From an uncultured Bacillota bacterium (GTDB lineage Bacteria > Bacillota_I > Bacilli_A > Izemoplasmatales > UBA1188), in the NCBI GenBank assembly GCA_937907585.1, contig CALCVH010000081.1:1-24275 (forward strand): a stretch of 24,275 bases of DNA. Direction: 5' to 3'. Of this stretch, positions 16,701 through 24,275 are shown piece after piece; the stretch's first letter is position 1, and every line of letters begins with the position of its first letter. The position numbers and the translations under genes are program-made. The notes beneath the pieces are model-generated. The model searched no databases. It was not told the origin of the DNA and saw only the letters and a program-made list of their open reading frames with translations.

Positions 16701-16899
16701 GTTTATCCATCTATATTGTATAGATCAATATTCTTATGTTCCAAATATCTCTAAAATAGATTATAAGAATATGCCTGAAGATGGTAAATTCAAGGAATCA
16801 TTCGTTATTAACGTTAGAGGTAATTATGAAGCTCAAATCCATGTTTATGATGAATATGGAAATGAAGCGGTTAAGAGAATAGAAATAATAGTCGAATAG
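13780..16899 (+). CDS. Large secreted modular protein with Ig-like and jelly-roll-like domains
   Basis: The protein has 1039 residues. MNKRSALSV, a hydrophobic run and a NHKANA end make a type I signal peptide; there is no lipobox, LPXTG or C-terminal membrane span. I use ATG 13780, with AAGGGG seven bases upstream, not the in-frame GTG at 13756 inside the permease gene. Reading along: an Ig-like domain (about 35-115), a jelly-roll-like domain (150-365), an Ig-like domain ending DKAGNETIKTINVIV (near 445-460), two less clear beta domains (470-650), a second jelly-roll-like domain (655-825), then two Ig-like domains, the last ending DEYGNEAVKRIEIIV. The jelly-roll plus DNxxPxI plus Ig unit appears twice. 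By context it probably binds the glycan whose sugars are imported; no catalytic motif is visible. Confidence 0.75.
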   Translation: MNKRSALSVFILIALFVLILVSVSDNHKANAMELSITPSETNILNEYLLHDKITIKSDIKVDYYGEKTASNPFVELPSGELIKTNELEFSQTGTYKIKYNLIHNSLPITFTQEIEVKDNYFTISVDNGSYIKKSDDIDRLNSSKDGLIASLAEDTTLYYNKIINLNDVDENGLSNVIEVEPILGHFTDSKYVADQSKIYVTLTDCYDERITLTLKMGRSENYTGTFFPGVLTYMQVCKGLDKGDLPNLGRTRQIVLDGEKYRLWPDEEGSMNVGMFNATSSMTTGAKWMYEPSTKRVYLTYNDKENFLVTDLDEPIIYESEGLFPGFTTGEVKVSIHALSYYSPINARIELISIGNDNLYELYDNKYSDNVKPIINTKYDKDSFYVALGEKVNIPNAEVIDVNKRSDAIINVYTGYNTDNRVNVSIENNSFIASKPDLYTIEYKAIDKAGNETIKTINVIVKETANSKTINLELEPFALSCGSITKFKYNVTESLNSNIEDVKVVISVSSPHQNQIIDSTNEFIPFYDDEYRVTVEYSDKVSHYVDEYIVKSQKTDEIFFVDNFKLPKYFIKGFKYAIDNVYAYTFINGYPETKTPNYYAVYDGEEVEIKDLSNFTIDSSKDSVKLVARLNDYSLESKEIEILDCSYNDDYKKIDMTKLFLGDFTPNYINDKGNRIADIVYVSNKLNGSNTLSFINSVLVDMFKLTYRITEQNSNYESFTIKLTDSIDESLYSTIKFYNKEDGTYISINNESLQKLNDYSFYSNNKNTIMYNYYSSSLYVGTNIFKVKFNCPSNKCYIGITLDGIYDNAGIQISEINNQIISGNNYNDNAAPEIVYQDFQGHYPLGEVINISKFYSGDVLKGIDVNTISFSVVGPDGSTVYDKDDNVITSLDPNVYNTIKLTNIGNYYCIYKVQDFNGRVSTAQVCISCIDTTNPEIVLDNMNDGATIIVKAGNKIEIDFTIKDDLSIPKNMKAFIHLYCIDQYSYVPNISKIDYKNMPEDGKFKESFVINVRGNYEAQIHVYDEYGNEAVKRIEIIVE

Positions 16900-16908
16900 G
16901 AGGGAAAC

Positions 16909-18996
16909 ATGAAAAGATTAATTATTTTTATAGTTATGATAATGTGTTTAACTTCTATTCTAGGCTGCAAGAACAAGAATGAAAACACAGATAATAATAC
17001 TAATAATGTAGTAGAAAGATATTCATATACTGATGGGGTTCATGAATTTAAAGTTAATGATGTAGAAAACAAATATATCGTTAAAGATGGAACAACTGAT
17101 TTTGTAGTAGTTAAACCATCTATAACAGATTCTACTTTAACTTTAGCGGTAAATGAATTAACTACATTCTTTTATAGAGCGACTAACATCAACTTACAAA
17201 CATATCAGGATTCATCTGACGCTCAAGAATTAAAAAATGATAATGCATATCGTATTTCAGTTGGTGAAACAAGCTTGTTAAAAGAACTTGGAAGTGACTA
17301 CCTAAAAGAAAACAACTTCACTAAAGATACTTTAGGGCTTGATGGAGCTAGGTTATTTACTAAAGATAATACTATCTATCTAGTTGGTGGATCCAACTTT
17401 GGAACGCTATACGCAGTATATGATTTTTTACAGATCTGTTTTAATTATGAATATTATTCTAGAGACTGTATAGTATATGATAAAGATGTAAAAGAATTAC
17501 CATTTAAGAATCTTGATTGTGTAGATATCCCTGATATCCCATTTAGAAGTCATGGTAATAGTATTTCATATCCAAACAACAAATTAATCTGGGCTAATGA
17601 AGCAGAAAGTGGATATATTGAACAATATGATATTTCAAATATCACATATAGATATAGATATCAAACTACTGTTAGAACCTTTATCCCTATCTATGAACAA
17701 TATGGTGGAACTACATTTAATTATGGATATCATAACTCTAATTATTATGCAGGACCAACTATTAAGGATAAAAACGGAGAACTTAATTTTAGAAGTAACT
17801 GGATGAGCTCTGCGGGAAATGAATTATGTTATACAGCTCATGGAAATAAAGAGGATTTAGACGCATTAATTGAAACTTGTGCTGATAAGTTAATATATTC
17901 ACTATCTATGGAAAAATACATGGATAGAAAAAATGTCGGTTTCACTGTTGTGGATGGTGGATATCAATGTCACTGTGAAGCGTGCGAAGAAGCATATAAA
18001 AACGATGGAAATTCATATTGCGGTGCGATTGTAAGATGCGCTAATAGAATAATGGAAATCGCAAGAAAATGGATGGATGAAAATGGACAAAAAGATAGAG
18101 AACTGATGATGTTCTTCTTTGCGTATGGTCCAACTGAATCTGCGCCTGTAGTATTTGATGAAGCACAAAATAAATATGTTCCAGCTAACGACTCAGTTAT
18201 ATGTAGAGATGATGTCGCATGTTTCTTGTGTACACATAACGATACTAGAAGCATATATTTCGCTGAAGGTGAAAACGAAGAAGATATAAAAGAATTATAT
18301 AAATGGAGCGCAGTATCAAAACATATGTTTAACTGGTTCTATCAACAAAGATATCATCTTTATTCAGCGTATTTTGATACCATCAGCATGCTTAATTCTG
18401 ATTTCTACCAATTTGTTAAGTTAAATAATAGTGAGTTCGCATTCAACCAAGGTCACTATGTAGGCGATAATATGCAGAGCTATGGCGCACTTAATGAATA
18501 TATCTATTCTAAGCTTATGTGGGACGTTACTAGCGATGTAGAAGAACTCACTAAAAATTTCTTTAAGAATATGTATAAAGATGCATGGAATACAATGTAT
18601 GAAGCGTTCACTATGGAAAGAGAACATTCAATGACTGTAGCGTGTGATATCGCTGTAGGCGAATACAACTATTCAAATGTAAGAGATCCTAAGAATTATC
18701 CATATAGATCTTATCTATTACCATTAATAGAAAAGTATGAAAAAGCTTTATCAGAAATAGAATACTTAAAAGAAACTGATTATGGTGAATATTTATTAGT
18801 AAAAGAAAGAATAAACGCTGAACTTGTATCACCTCTCTATTTATCACTTCACTTTTATGGCACAAGCAGTGAATCTCCTTTCAACAATGAAACAAAATTT
18901 AAATATGTAAATAAGTTAATTGAAATATGCAGCAATGTTGATTACTATACAGCTGAGAATGGCTCATCAATATTAACTTATGTTAAAGGGTTCTAG
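16909..18996 (+). CDS. DUF4838 lipoprotein with GH20-like N-terminal domain
   Basis: The protein has 695 residues. MKRLIIFIVM...ILGC (C20) is a lipoprotein signal. Residues about 60-175 look like the alpha/beta domain that precedes family-20 hexosaminidases (LTLAVNELTTFF, YRISVGET, then GSNFGTLYAVYDFL). Residues about 190-500 match DUF4838, including DGGYQCHCEACEEAY with a C354-x-C356-x2-C359 cluster, followed by NRIMEIARKW. The domain is a relative of TIM-barrel glycosidases and no DUF4838 reaction is established to my knowledge. It is co-transcribed with the ABC importer and surface proteins, so glycan trimming at the cell surface is the natural guess. AGGAGGG lies directly after the preceding stop. 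Confidence 0.82.
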   Translation: MKRLIIFIVMIMCLTSILGCKNKNENTDNNTNNVVERYSYTDGVHEFKVNDVENKYIVKDGTTDFVVVKPSITDSTLTLAVNELTTFFYRATNINLQTYQDSSDAQELKNDNAYRISVGETSLLKELGSDYLKENNFTKDTLGLDGARLFTKDNTIYLVGGSNFGTLYAVYDFLQICFNYEYYSRDCIVYDKDVKELPFKNLDCVDIPDIPFRSHGNSISYPNNKLIWANEAESGYIEQYDISNITYRYRYQTTVRTFIPIYEQYGGTTFNYGYHNSNYYAGPTIKDKNGELNFRSNWMSSAGNELCYTAHGNKEDLDALIETCADKLIYSLSMEKYMDRKNVGFTVVDGGYQCHCEACEEAYKNDGNSYCGAIVRCANRIMEIARKWMDENGQKDRELMMFFFAYGPTESAPVVFDEAQNKYVPANDSVICRDDVACFLCTHNDTRSIYFAEGENEEDIKELYKWSAVSKHMFNWFYQQRYHLYSAYFDTISMLNSDFYQFVKLNNSEFAFNQGHYVGDNMQSYGALNEYIYSKLMWDVTSDVEELTKNFFKNMYKDAWNTMYEAFTMEREHSMTVACDIAVGEYNYSNVRDPKNYPYRSYLLPLIEKYEKALSEIEYLKETDYGEYLLVKERINAELVSPLYLSLHFYGTSSESPFNNETKFKYVNKLIEICSNVDYYTAENGSSILTYVKGF

Positions 18997-19007
18997 AGGT
19001 AAAGATT

Positions 19008-21074
19008 ATGAATAAAAGAATACTAATTATCTTTATCCTCTTTGGCTTATTATTTATTACTGGTTGTAATAAGAATATAACAAACGAAAATGAACAGAGA
19101 ATAATTTATACCAATAATGATTCAATTGTTACACCTGATTTATCTCTTGCGTATACCAATATAAATCTTGTTATTGGGGATGAATATTTCATCAATCCAA
19201 AATACAATAAATTAGATGGATATAAATTAAGTTTTGAATCATCTAATAATAATGTATCAGTTAATGAATTAGGAGTAATTAAAGCTAATAAACCAGGAAG
19301 CGCAGAAATTATAGTTACTTATTCAAATGGAATTATAAGCTACTCTAAAAATATGACTGTAAATGTTTCATTTGGTGACTACGTTCCAATAATTAAAGTA
19401 TCAAATGAGAAAGTTACACTAGAATTAAATGATGAATATAATCTAAATCCATATGTAGAATTTAGAAATAAAAAATATAGCGATGCGAAATTCAGTTTTG
19501 AATCTTTAGATGAATCTATCGCTACAGTAAGTAGTAACGGAATAATTACCGCAAACAAAAATGGTAAAGCAATTATTCTAGTAAACGCTACATTCAAAGG
19601 AAAATCATCATCTTCATATCCATCACTCTCTACATTTATTGAACTTAGTATCGTTGATAGTGTTAGATTTTATAATGGTACAAATGTACTAAGTGATATG
19701 ACATTTTATACAGTTAGTAGCGCAAATAACCAGGAATTTGATACAGGCACATCACTTGATTTTAAAGTCCAAGTAAATGGATCTAAGTATAATGCAGAAT
19801 ATGAAATATTAGATGATTCTTTAGTTAATATTGTTGATAATCATCTTGAATCAGCTAAGGCTGGATCTACATCTATTAGAGTCTATAAAGATATAGATGG
19901 TAAAACATATGAATCAACATATAAACTAAATATAATTAGACCAACTATTACATTAAATGATACTATTCCAATGTTTTCAATTGACGATGGAATGTATTAC
20001 GATAAAGTAACCAATACAAAAAAGACTTTAATGTCATTTATTGGTAGCGATGAAATAATCACATCCGCTATTCAAGGGAAGACTGAATTAAATGTTATAG
20101 ATAATAAAGTATTTAGCGTTAAATCATCAACTAATTTAAAAAGAGGAGAAGCTAATATCGCTTTATATACTGATAAGTTCGAATATATATTAAAACTAGA
20201 AACAATTGAAAAGGTAATATCTACAAAAGAAGATTTAAAATATTTCGAATTAAAAGATAAAGATATCACTGGATACTTTGAATTATCAAATAATATAGAC
20301 GCATCAGATATTTCTATTAAACAAAACAGTTCACTACACTATTTTTCTGGAGTATTCAATGGATGTGGATATTCTATATCTAATCTTGATATATCAAATT
20401 CATCTTTGTTTGGTTCATTATATACTTCATCTAAAATCATCAACTTAGGTTTAAAGAACTTAAACGCATCAAACGCTAATTATTTTTCTAGTAAAAAATC
20501 AGAAAACTCTATCACTATAGAAAATGTGTATATTGAGTTAAGCAGCGATACTTTAAATCCTAGAGGCATGTTTATCACAAGCCCCGCAAATAACGTGATT
20601 AAAAATGTGATTATTAGATATTTAGGAGATAACGCTAATAAGGATGTAGATTATTCTTTAGGTGGATGGACTAATCAGTCGCTCCTTACATCTAACCAAT
20701 ATTATACTGCTAGTGATAATCTAACTACCAGAACATCTTCATGGAAAGATGTGCTTGTTATATCGCCATATGTATTAGGATTTAGACCTTTTGAAAAGGT
20801 ATTAAGAGATAGTGGAGATAATACTGATTACGCAATATATTATTATGGTGTAAATGAAGAATACGATAACTATAATAATCCTATTTCAAATGGAAGAAAT
20901 ACTAGAGAATTAGAAGAATTTAACTGTAACACAGAAGATTATTTTGATTGTGTTTATAATGAAGTTTATCATTTTAAATCACTTGATGAATTATCATCTT
21001 ATGGATATGATTATTCTACTTTTAATAAGAATTATTGGACTATAGAAAACGGAATTATTACTTGGAAAAATTAA
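19008..21074 (+). CDS. Lipoprotein with Big_2-like repeats and a beta-helix-like domain
   Basis: The protein has 688 residues. The lipobox is FITGC (C20). Residues about 50-120, 125-215 and 220-310 are three Ig-like domains of Big_2 type; the first two show it best (LSFESSNNNVSVNELGVIKA and SFESLDESIATVSSNGIITA, then a GxAxIxV strand). Residues about 395-560 have the F-x-G-x-F-x-G-x-G-Y-x-I-x-N-L pattern and following NLGLKNL turns of GLUG-like right-handed beta-helices. The C-terminal 120 residues are rich in Y, N and D without a known motif. AGAGGT precedes the ATG. It is probably a surface glycan- or matrix-binding protein; no enzyme motif is visible. Confidence 0.75.
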   Translation: MNKRILIIFILFGLLFITGCNKNITNENEQRIIYTNNDSIVTPDLSLAYTNINLVIGDEYFINPKYNKLDGYKLSFESSNNNVSVNELGVIKANKPGSAEIIVTYSNGIISYSKNMTVNVSFGDYVPIIKVSNEKVTLELNDEYNLNPYVEFRNKKYSDAKFSFESLDESIATVSSNGIITANKNGKAIILVNATFKGKSSSSYPSLSTFIELSIVDSVRFYNGTNVLSDMTFYTVSSANNQEFDTGTSLDFKVQVNGSKYNAEYEILDDSLVNIVDNHLESAKAGSTSIRVYKDIDGKTYESTYKLNIIRPTITLNDTIPMFSIDDGMYYDKVTNTKKTLMSFIGSDEIITSAIQGKTELNVIDNKVFSVKSSTNLKRGEANIALYTDKFEYILKLETIEKVISTKEDLKYFELKDKDITGYFELSNNIDASDISIKQNSSLHYFSGVFNGCGYSISNLDISNSSLFGSLYTSSKIINLGLKNLNASNANYFSSKKSENSITIENVYIELSSDTLNPRGMFITSPANNVIKNVIIRYLGDNANKDVDYSLGGWTNQSLLTSNQYYTASDNLTTRTSSWKDVLVISPYVLGFRPFEKVLRDSGDNTDYAIYYYGVNEEYDNYNNPISNGRNTRELEEFNCNTEDYFDCVYNEVYHFKSLDELSSYGYDYSTFNKNYWTIENGIITWKN

Positions 21075-21086
21075 AAAGGAGATGTC

Positions 21087-24000
21087 ATGAATAAAACTAT
21101 TAGAATCATTTCATACATTTTATTAGTAACTCTATCATTAATAACCTTATCATCTTGTAAGAATAAAACTAAAACGAATACAGTAAAACAATATAAGATT
21201 GTATTTCATCAAGATGGTGGAGATTTTGATATGACAGTTAACGCTGGAGATTCATTATCTATTAATGATATTAAAGCTCCAAATCCTAAAGAACACTATA
21301 CAGTTTCTTGGGATTTATCTAATGTATCACTTAATAATATTGATAGAGATATAACAATCAATGCGAAATATACTCCAGTCAATTATACTGTTAAGTGGTT
21401 AGATGAAGATGGATCTGAACTTGAAATAGATTCTACTCCTTATAATAGCGTTCCATCTTTTGATTCTGATACGCCTACTAAGAATAAAGATAGCGAATAT
21501 GAGTATGCTTTTTCTGGATGGGATAAAAATATAGAATCACCAATCACAGGTGATACTACATTTACCGCTAAATATGATAAAATAAAAAGAAAATACTTAA
21601 TTTCATTTTCTGATGGTGAAACATCTATCGATACAGTTCAGTTAGAATATGGTGAAACACCTGAATATAATAAAACTATCACTAAAGAAAGTGATATAGA
21701 ATTCGATTATGAATTCGATGGATGGGATAAAGAATTTATTCCTGTATCGGGGAACACTACTTATACTGTAGTATGGAAGAAAACATTACGTAAATACGTT
21801 ATTAAATTCGTTGATAAAGATAATAATGATAGTTTAATAACTGAAGAAACTTTATCATATGGCGATAGTATAACTCCTCCATCATTTCCTGAATCAAATG
21901 TAGGATATCACTATGAATGGGATAAAGAAATTGATGAAACAGTATCTGGTGATAGAATATACTATAGAAGCTATAAACCAAATACAGATACATTATATAA
22001 AGTTAGTGTAATTGTGCCAAAATATACATCACCTAGAGGCGACAATAAGACATTCTTAGAAGATACAAAAGAACTAATAGATATTTCTATGGATTTTAGT
22101 GATATATTGGGTTTAAATAGTGATGGATACGCTAAAGGAACTACTGATACTACTCCTGATTTTAGTTATCTAATTAATTTAGGTGGCGCATTTAAGCTAG
22201 ATACTTTAAATAGTGAATACACTGGAAATATTAGTGGCGATGGCTCGAAAGAATATATCTTTAAATATGATATCAACTGGGAAAATTTAGGTTTTGAATT
22301 AGATGATATCGTCACTGGATATATTAATGGTGGATGGAATCATGAATCATCATATCTAACGCTAGGTAGAGCGCATTCATCAAATACTGAAGCTTATGGA
22401 TTAAAGATACATTTTGATTTTGGTGATTTAAGTGGAAATGGTTCAAATTTCGCAATCACTTTAGATCATCTAGAATTAAGTTTATATAAAGAAATAAACG
22501 TTGATTACGCAGCGTTCAACGCTGATATAGAAGGTTCATACTGGGAATCTAAATTAATCGTGATGGGTGAAAATTACACTCTTAACGATTGGCCTACATC
22601 ATCAACAAAAGTAGAAGACTATAGCGTTAGACATTTTAATGCAATCGACTATTTAGAATATTGTCCTGATGTAAAATACATTGATGGAATCAGATTTGAA
22701 TATAAGAGATTTGGCACTATTTCATCAATGGGTGAAGCCGGAAATACCGACTATTACATAATGGGTTTAAATATTAAAGAAAGAGATGATTTACTCACTG
22801 TTACATATAAAGATGGTGATCTAGTATTAGATAGCATAAAACTGGCTAGTGGATCAAAATTATCTATTCCTTTAACTTCTCCACTTAAAGATGGATACTA
22901 TTTCATCGGATGGTATAATGATGATTTAACTCAAGAATTTGATTTTGATAAAGAAGTAACTGTTGATACAACTATTAGAGCTAAATATGAAGAAGCGGTA
23001 ATGTATAAGGTTAAAATTGAAGCTGAATCATATTCTAGAACTGATGGTAAAGGAAAAGCGTTCACTTTCCCAAGCGAAAAAGAATACACTGATATCACTA
23101 ATGAATTTATGGATTTATTAGGTTTATCATACGATAATGAAAATGATTATTATTACGCTTACGGAAAATTAAATACAGTTCCTGATTTCACTAAGTTAGA
23201 AGAATTACCAGAGGTATTCAAACTTGTTGGAACTATTCCAACTGATAAAATCAGTGAAGAAACTGTAACATATAGCTTTAAATACTCTATTAATGAAGAA
23301 GTATTTGGATATGATTTAAGTAAATTAAATATTGGTTGGTATGGTGATGAAACTGAATATGTAGTTGGGTTACATAGAGTTGATGATAAAGCAGGATTAT
23401 TAATAAAAGCTACTTTAGGCTTAGTTAAAGCATATTCAACTCCACTACAAATTGTATTTGATGATATAGATATTGAGTTCTATCAAGAAATAAAATTATC
23501 AGTAACTGCAAAATATCAAACAACTGGTAAAAATATAAAATTCTATCTAGCATCTGAAGAATATGATTTAAATGATAATTTAATGGATATTCATTGGTTC
23601 AATACAAACTATAGTAGCTACACTGTTGATATGTTAGGATTACTAGCTAATAAGAATCAAAAAACTATTAAGCGTCTTGATGTTCGCCCAGCATCTATCG
23701 ATTCAGCTCCTAATACATTCTATCTATTTATAGATGAATTAAGCGTTATAGAAAAAGAAAATAACCACATAGTTACGTTTGTAGATAATGAAACAGTTGT
23801 TACTAAAAAGGTTGTGGATAACGGCACTGTAACACCTCCTAGTTGGAATAAACAAGGCTACACTCTCTCTTGGGATAAACCTTTAACAAATATTACTGAA
23901 GATGTTACTATTAACGCAGTATGGGAAAAAGATTTGACTATTGCGCAATATAAAGTAACTGTTAAGGTTGCGAAATATGAGTTCGTGAAGAATGTTGATA

Positions 24001-24275
24001 ATAAGAGATTCTTTAATATAACAAATAAAACATATGTTGATAATACTAGCGAGTACGTTAATTTATTTGGATTAAATGCGGAATTTAAGAAGGATGGTAA
24101 AATTGGTGAAGCACCATCATTTGATTTAAGTAAATTACCATCTACATATAAATTAGATACAACATTATCTAATATAGATGAAGTAATAAAAGAAGATGGT
24201 ACAAGTGAATATACACTAGTATTTGATATAGATACTGATGCGTTAGGCGTTACTTTGGATAAAATTGTTTTATAT
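21087..24275 (+). CDS. InlB-repeat lipoprotein with a threefold large module (3' end outside window)
   Basis: The frame is open from ATG 21087 to the last base, 1063 codons with no stop. AAAAAGGAG precedes it. The lipobox is LSSC (C24). Residues about 36-310 hold four InlB/Listeria-Bacteroides-type repeats with a WD or GW turn and an AKY/VWK end. A module of about 250 residues starts at about 305 (YKVSVIVPKY), recurs at about 640 (YKVKIEAESY) and begins again at about 953 (YKVTVKVAKY). Single InlB repeats lie between, at about 570-640 and 893-950. All three modules share a Y-x-D-x-T/S-x-E...LGL stretch and a PDF/PSF...L...FKL/YKL stretch. The module ends look like jelly-roll CBM strands (FIDELSVIE). 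It is the last gene seen in the operon and is likely a surface adhesin or glycan-binding protein. The module is not one I recognise. Confidence 0.8.
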   Translation, partial: MNKTIRIISYILLVTLSLITLSSCKNKTKTNTVKQYKIVFHQDGGDFDMTVNAGDSLSINDIKAPNPKEHYTVSWDLSNVSLNNIDRDITINAKYTPVNYTVKWLDEDGSELEIDSTPYNSVPSFDSDTPTKNKDSEYEYAFSGWDKNIESPITGDTTFTAKYDKIKRKYLISFSDGETSIDTVQLEYGETPEYNKTITKESDIEFDYEFDGWDKEFIPVSGNTTYTVVWKKTLRKYVIKFVDKDNNDSLITEETLSYGDSITPPSFPESNVGYHYEWDKEIDETVSGDRIYYRSYKPNTDTLYKVSVIVPKYTSPRGDNKTFLEDTKELIDISMDFSDILGLNSDGYAKGTTDTTPDFSYLINLGGAFKLDTLNSEYTGNISGDGSKEYIFKYDINWENLGFELDDIVTGYINGGWNHESSYLTLGRAHSSNTEAYGLKIHFDFGDLSGNGSNFAITLDHLELSLYKEINVDYAAFNADIEGSYWESKLIVMGENYTLNDWPTSSTKVEDYSVRHFNAIDYLEYCPDVKYIDGIRFEYKRFGTISSMGEAGNTDYYIMGLNIKERDDLLTVTYKDGDLVLDSIKLASGSKLSIPLTSPLKDGYYFIGWYNDDLTQEFDFDKEVTVDTTIRAKYEEAVMYKVKIEAESYSRTDGKGKAFTFPSEKEYTDITNEFMDLLGLSYDNENDYYYAYGKLNTVPDFTKLEELPEVFKLVGTIPTDKISEETVTYSFKYSINEEVFGYDLSKLNIGWYGDETEYVVGLHRVDDKAGLLIKATLGLVKAYSTPLQIVFDDIDIEFYQEIKLSVTAKYQTTGKNIKFYLASEEYDLNDNLMDIHWFNTNYSSYTVDMLGLLANKNQKTIKRLDVRPASIDSAPNTFYLFIDELSVIEKENNHIVTFVDNETVVTKKVVDNGTVTPPSWNKQGYTLSWDKPLTNITEDVTINAVWEKDLTIAQYKVTVKVAKYEFVKNVDNKRFFNITNKTYVDNTSEYVNLFGLNAEFKKDGKIGEAPSFDLSKLPSTYKLDTTLSNIDEVIKEDGTSEYTLVFDIDTDALGVTLDKIVLY

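Noticed and set aside
94..21074. Alternative genetic code (TGA as tryptophan)
   Set aside because: Long genes contain no in-frame TGA and use TGG for conserved tryptophans, so the standard code explains the data.

Overview
The window comes from a low-GC, AT-rich Bacillota-type genome, most likely an uncultured gut Bacilli/Mollicutes-related lineage. The evidence is arginine coded almost only by AGA, lipoprotein signal peptides with LSSC/LGC/TGC lipoboxes, clear GGAGG Shine-Dalgarno sites, InlB-type and Big_2-type surface repeats, and no Gram-negative features. Tryptophan is TGG and no gene is interrupted by TGA, so the code reads as standard. None of the 15 complete genes stops with TGA (11 TAA, 4 TAG). 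I cannot name a genus.

Region 1 (1-5613) is a UDP-N-acetyl-L-fucosamine operon for capsule or teichoic-type glycan: a capE/fnlA-type 4,6-dehydratase, a capG/fnlC-type 2-epimerase and a capF/fnlB-type reductase-cupin. Two things are odd. The dehydratase carries an N-terminal XRE-like helix-turn-helix. A two-gene ABC/AAA-ATPase plus TOPRIM-like pair, resembling RloA/RloB, AbiL or PARIS defence modules, sits between the first and second enzymes.

Region 2 (5614-6972) holds a short operon of a 4-fold beta-flower repeat protein and a tocopherol-cyclase-like protein, behind an extended -10 promoter and a cluster of small dyads.

Region 3 (6951-9043) looks like a recent insertion. An AAA ATPase fused to a PD-(D/E)XK-like nuclease domain, rich in CGN arginine codons unlike its neighbours, is bracketed by a perfect 19-bp direct repeat. 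Removing the segment plus one repeat copy fuses the preceding gene in frame to four more codons and a stop, which gives an intact pre-insertion locus. The gene has its own terminator-like hairpin upstream and a consensus promoter overlain by four copies of a 10-bp operator-like repeat. No recombinase is present.

Region 4 (9050-24275) is a carbohydrate-use locus: an AraC-type regulator divergent from a long, tightly packed operon of a substrate-binding lipoprotein, two CUT1 permeases, a large secreted Ig-like/jelly-roll protein, a DUF4838 (GH20-like) lipoprotein, a Big_2/beta-helix lipoprotein, and an InlB-repeat lipoprotein that runs off the window end. No ABC ATPase is encoded, so a shared MsmX/MsmK-type ATPase elsewhere is probable. 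The regulator is inferred to sense the imported sugar and the surface proteins to bind or trim the parent glycan. No intergenic gap exceeds 300 bases; the longest is 6973-7216.
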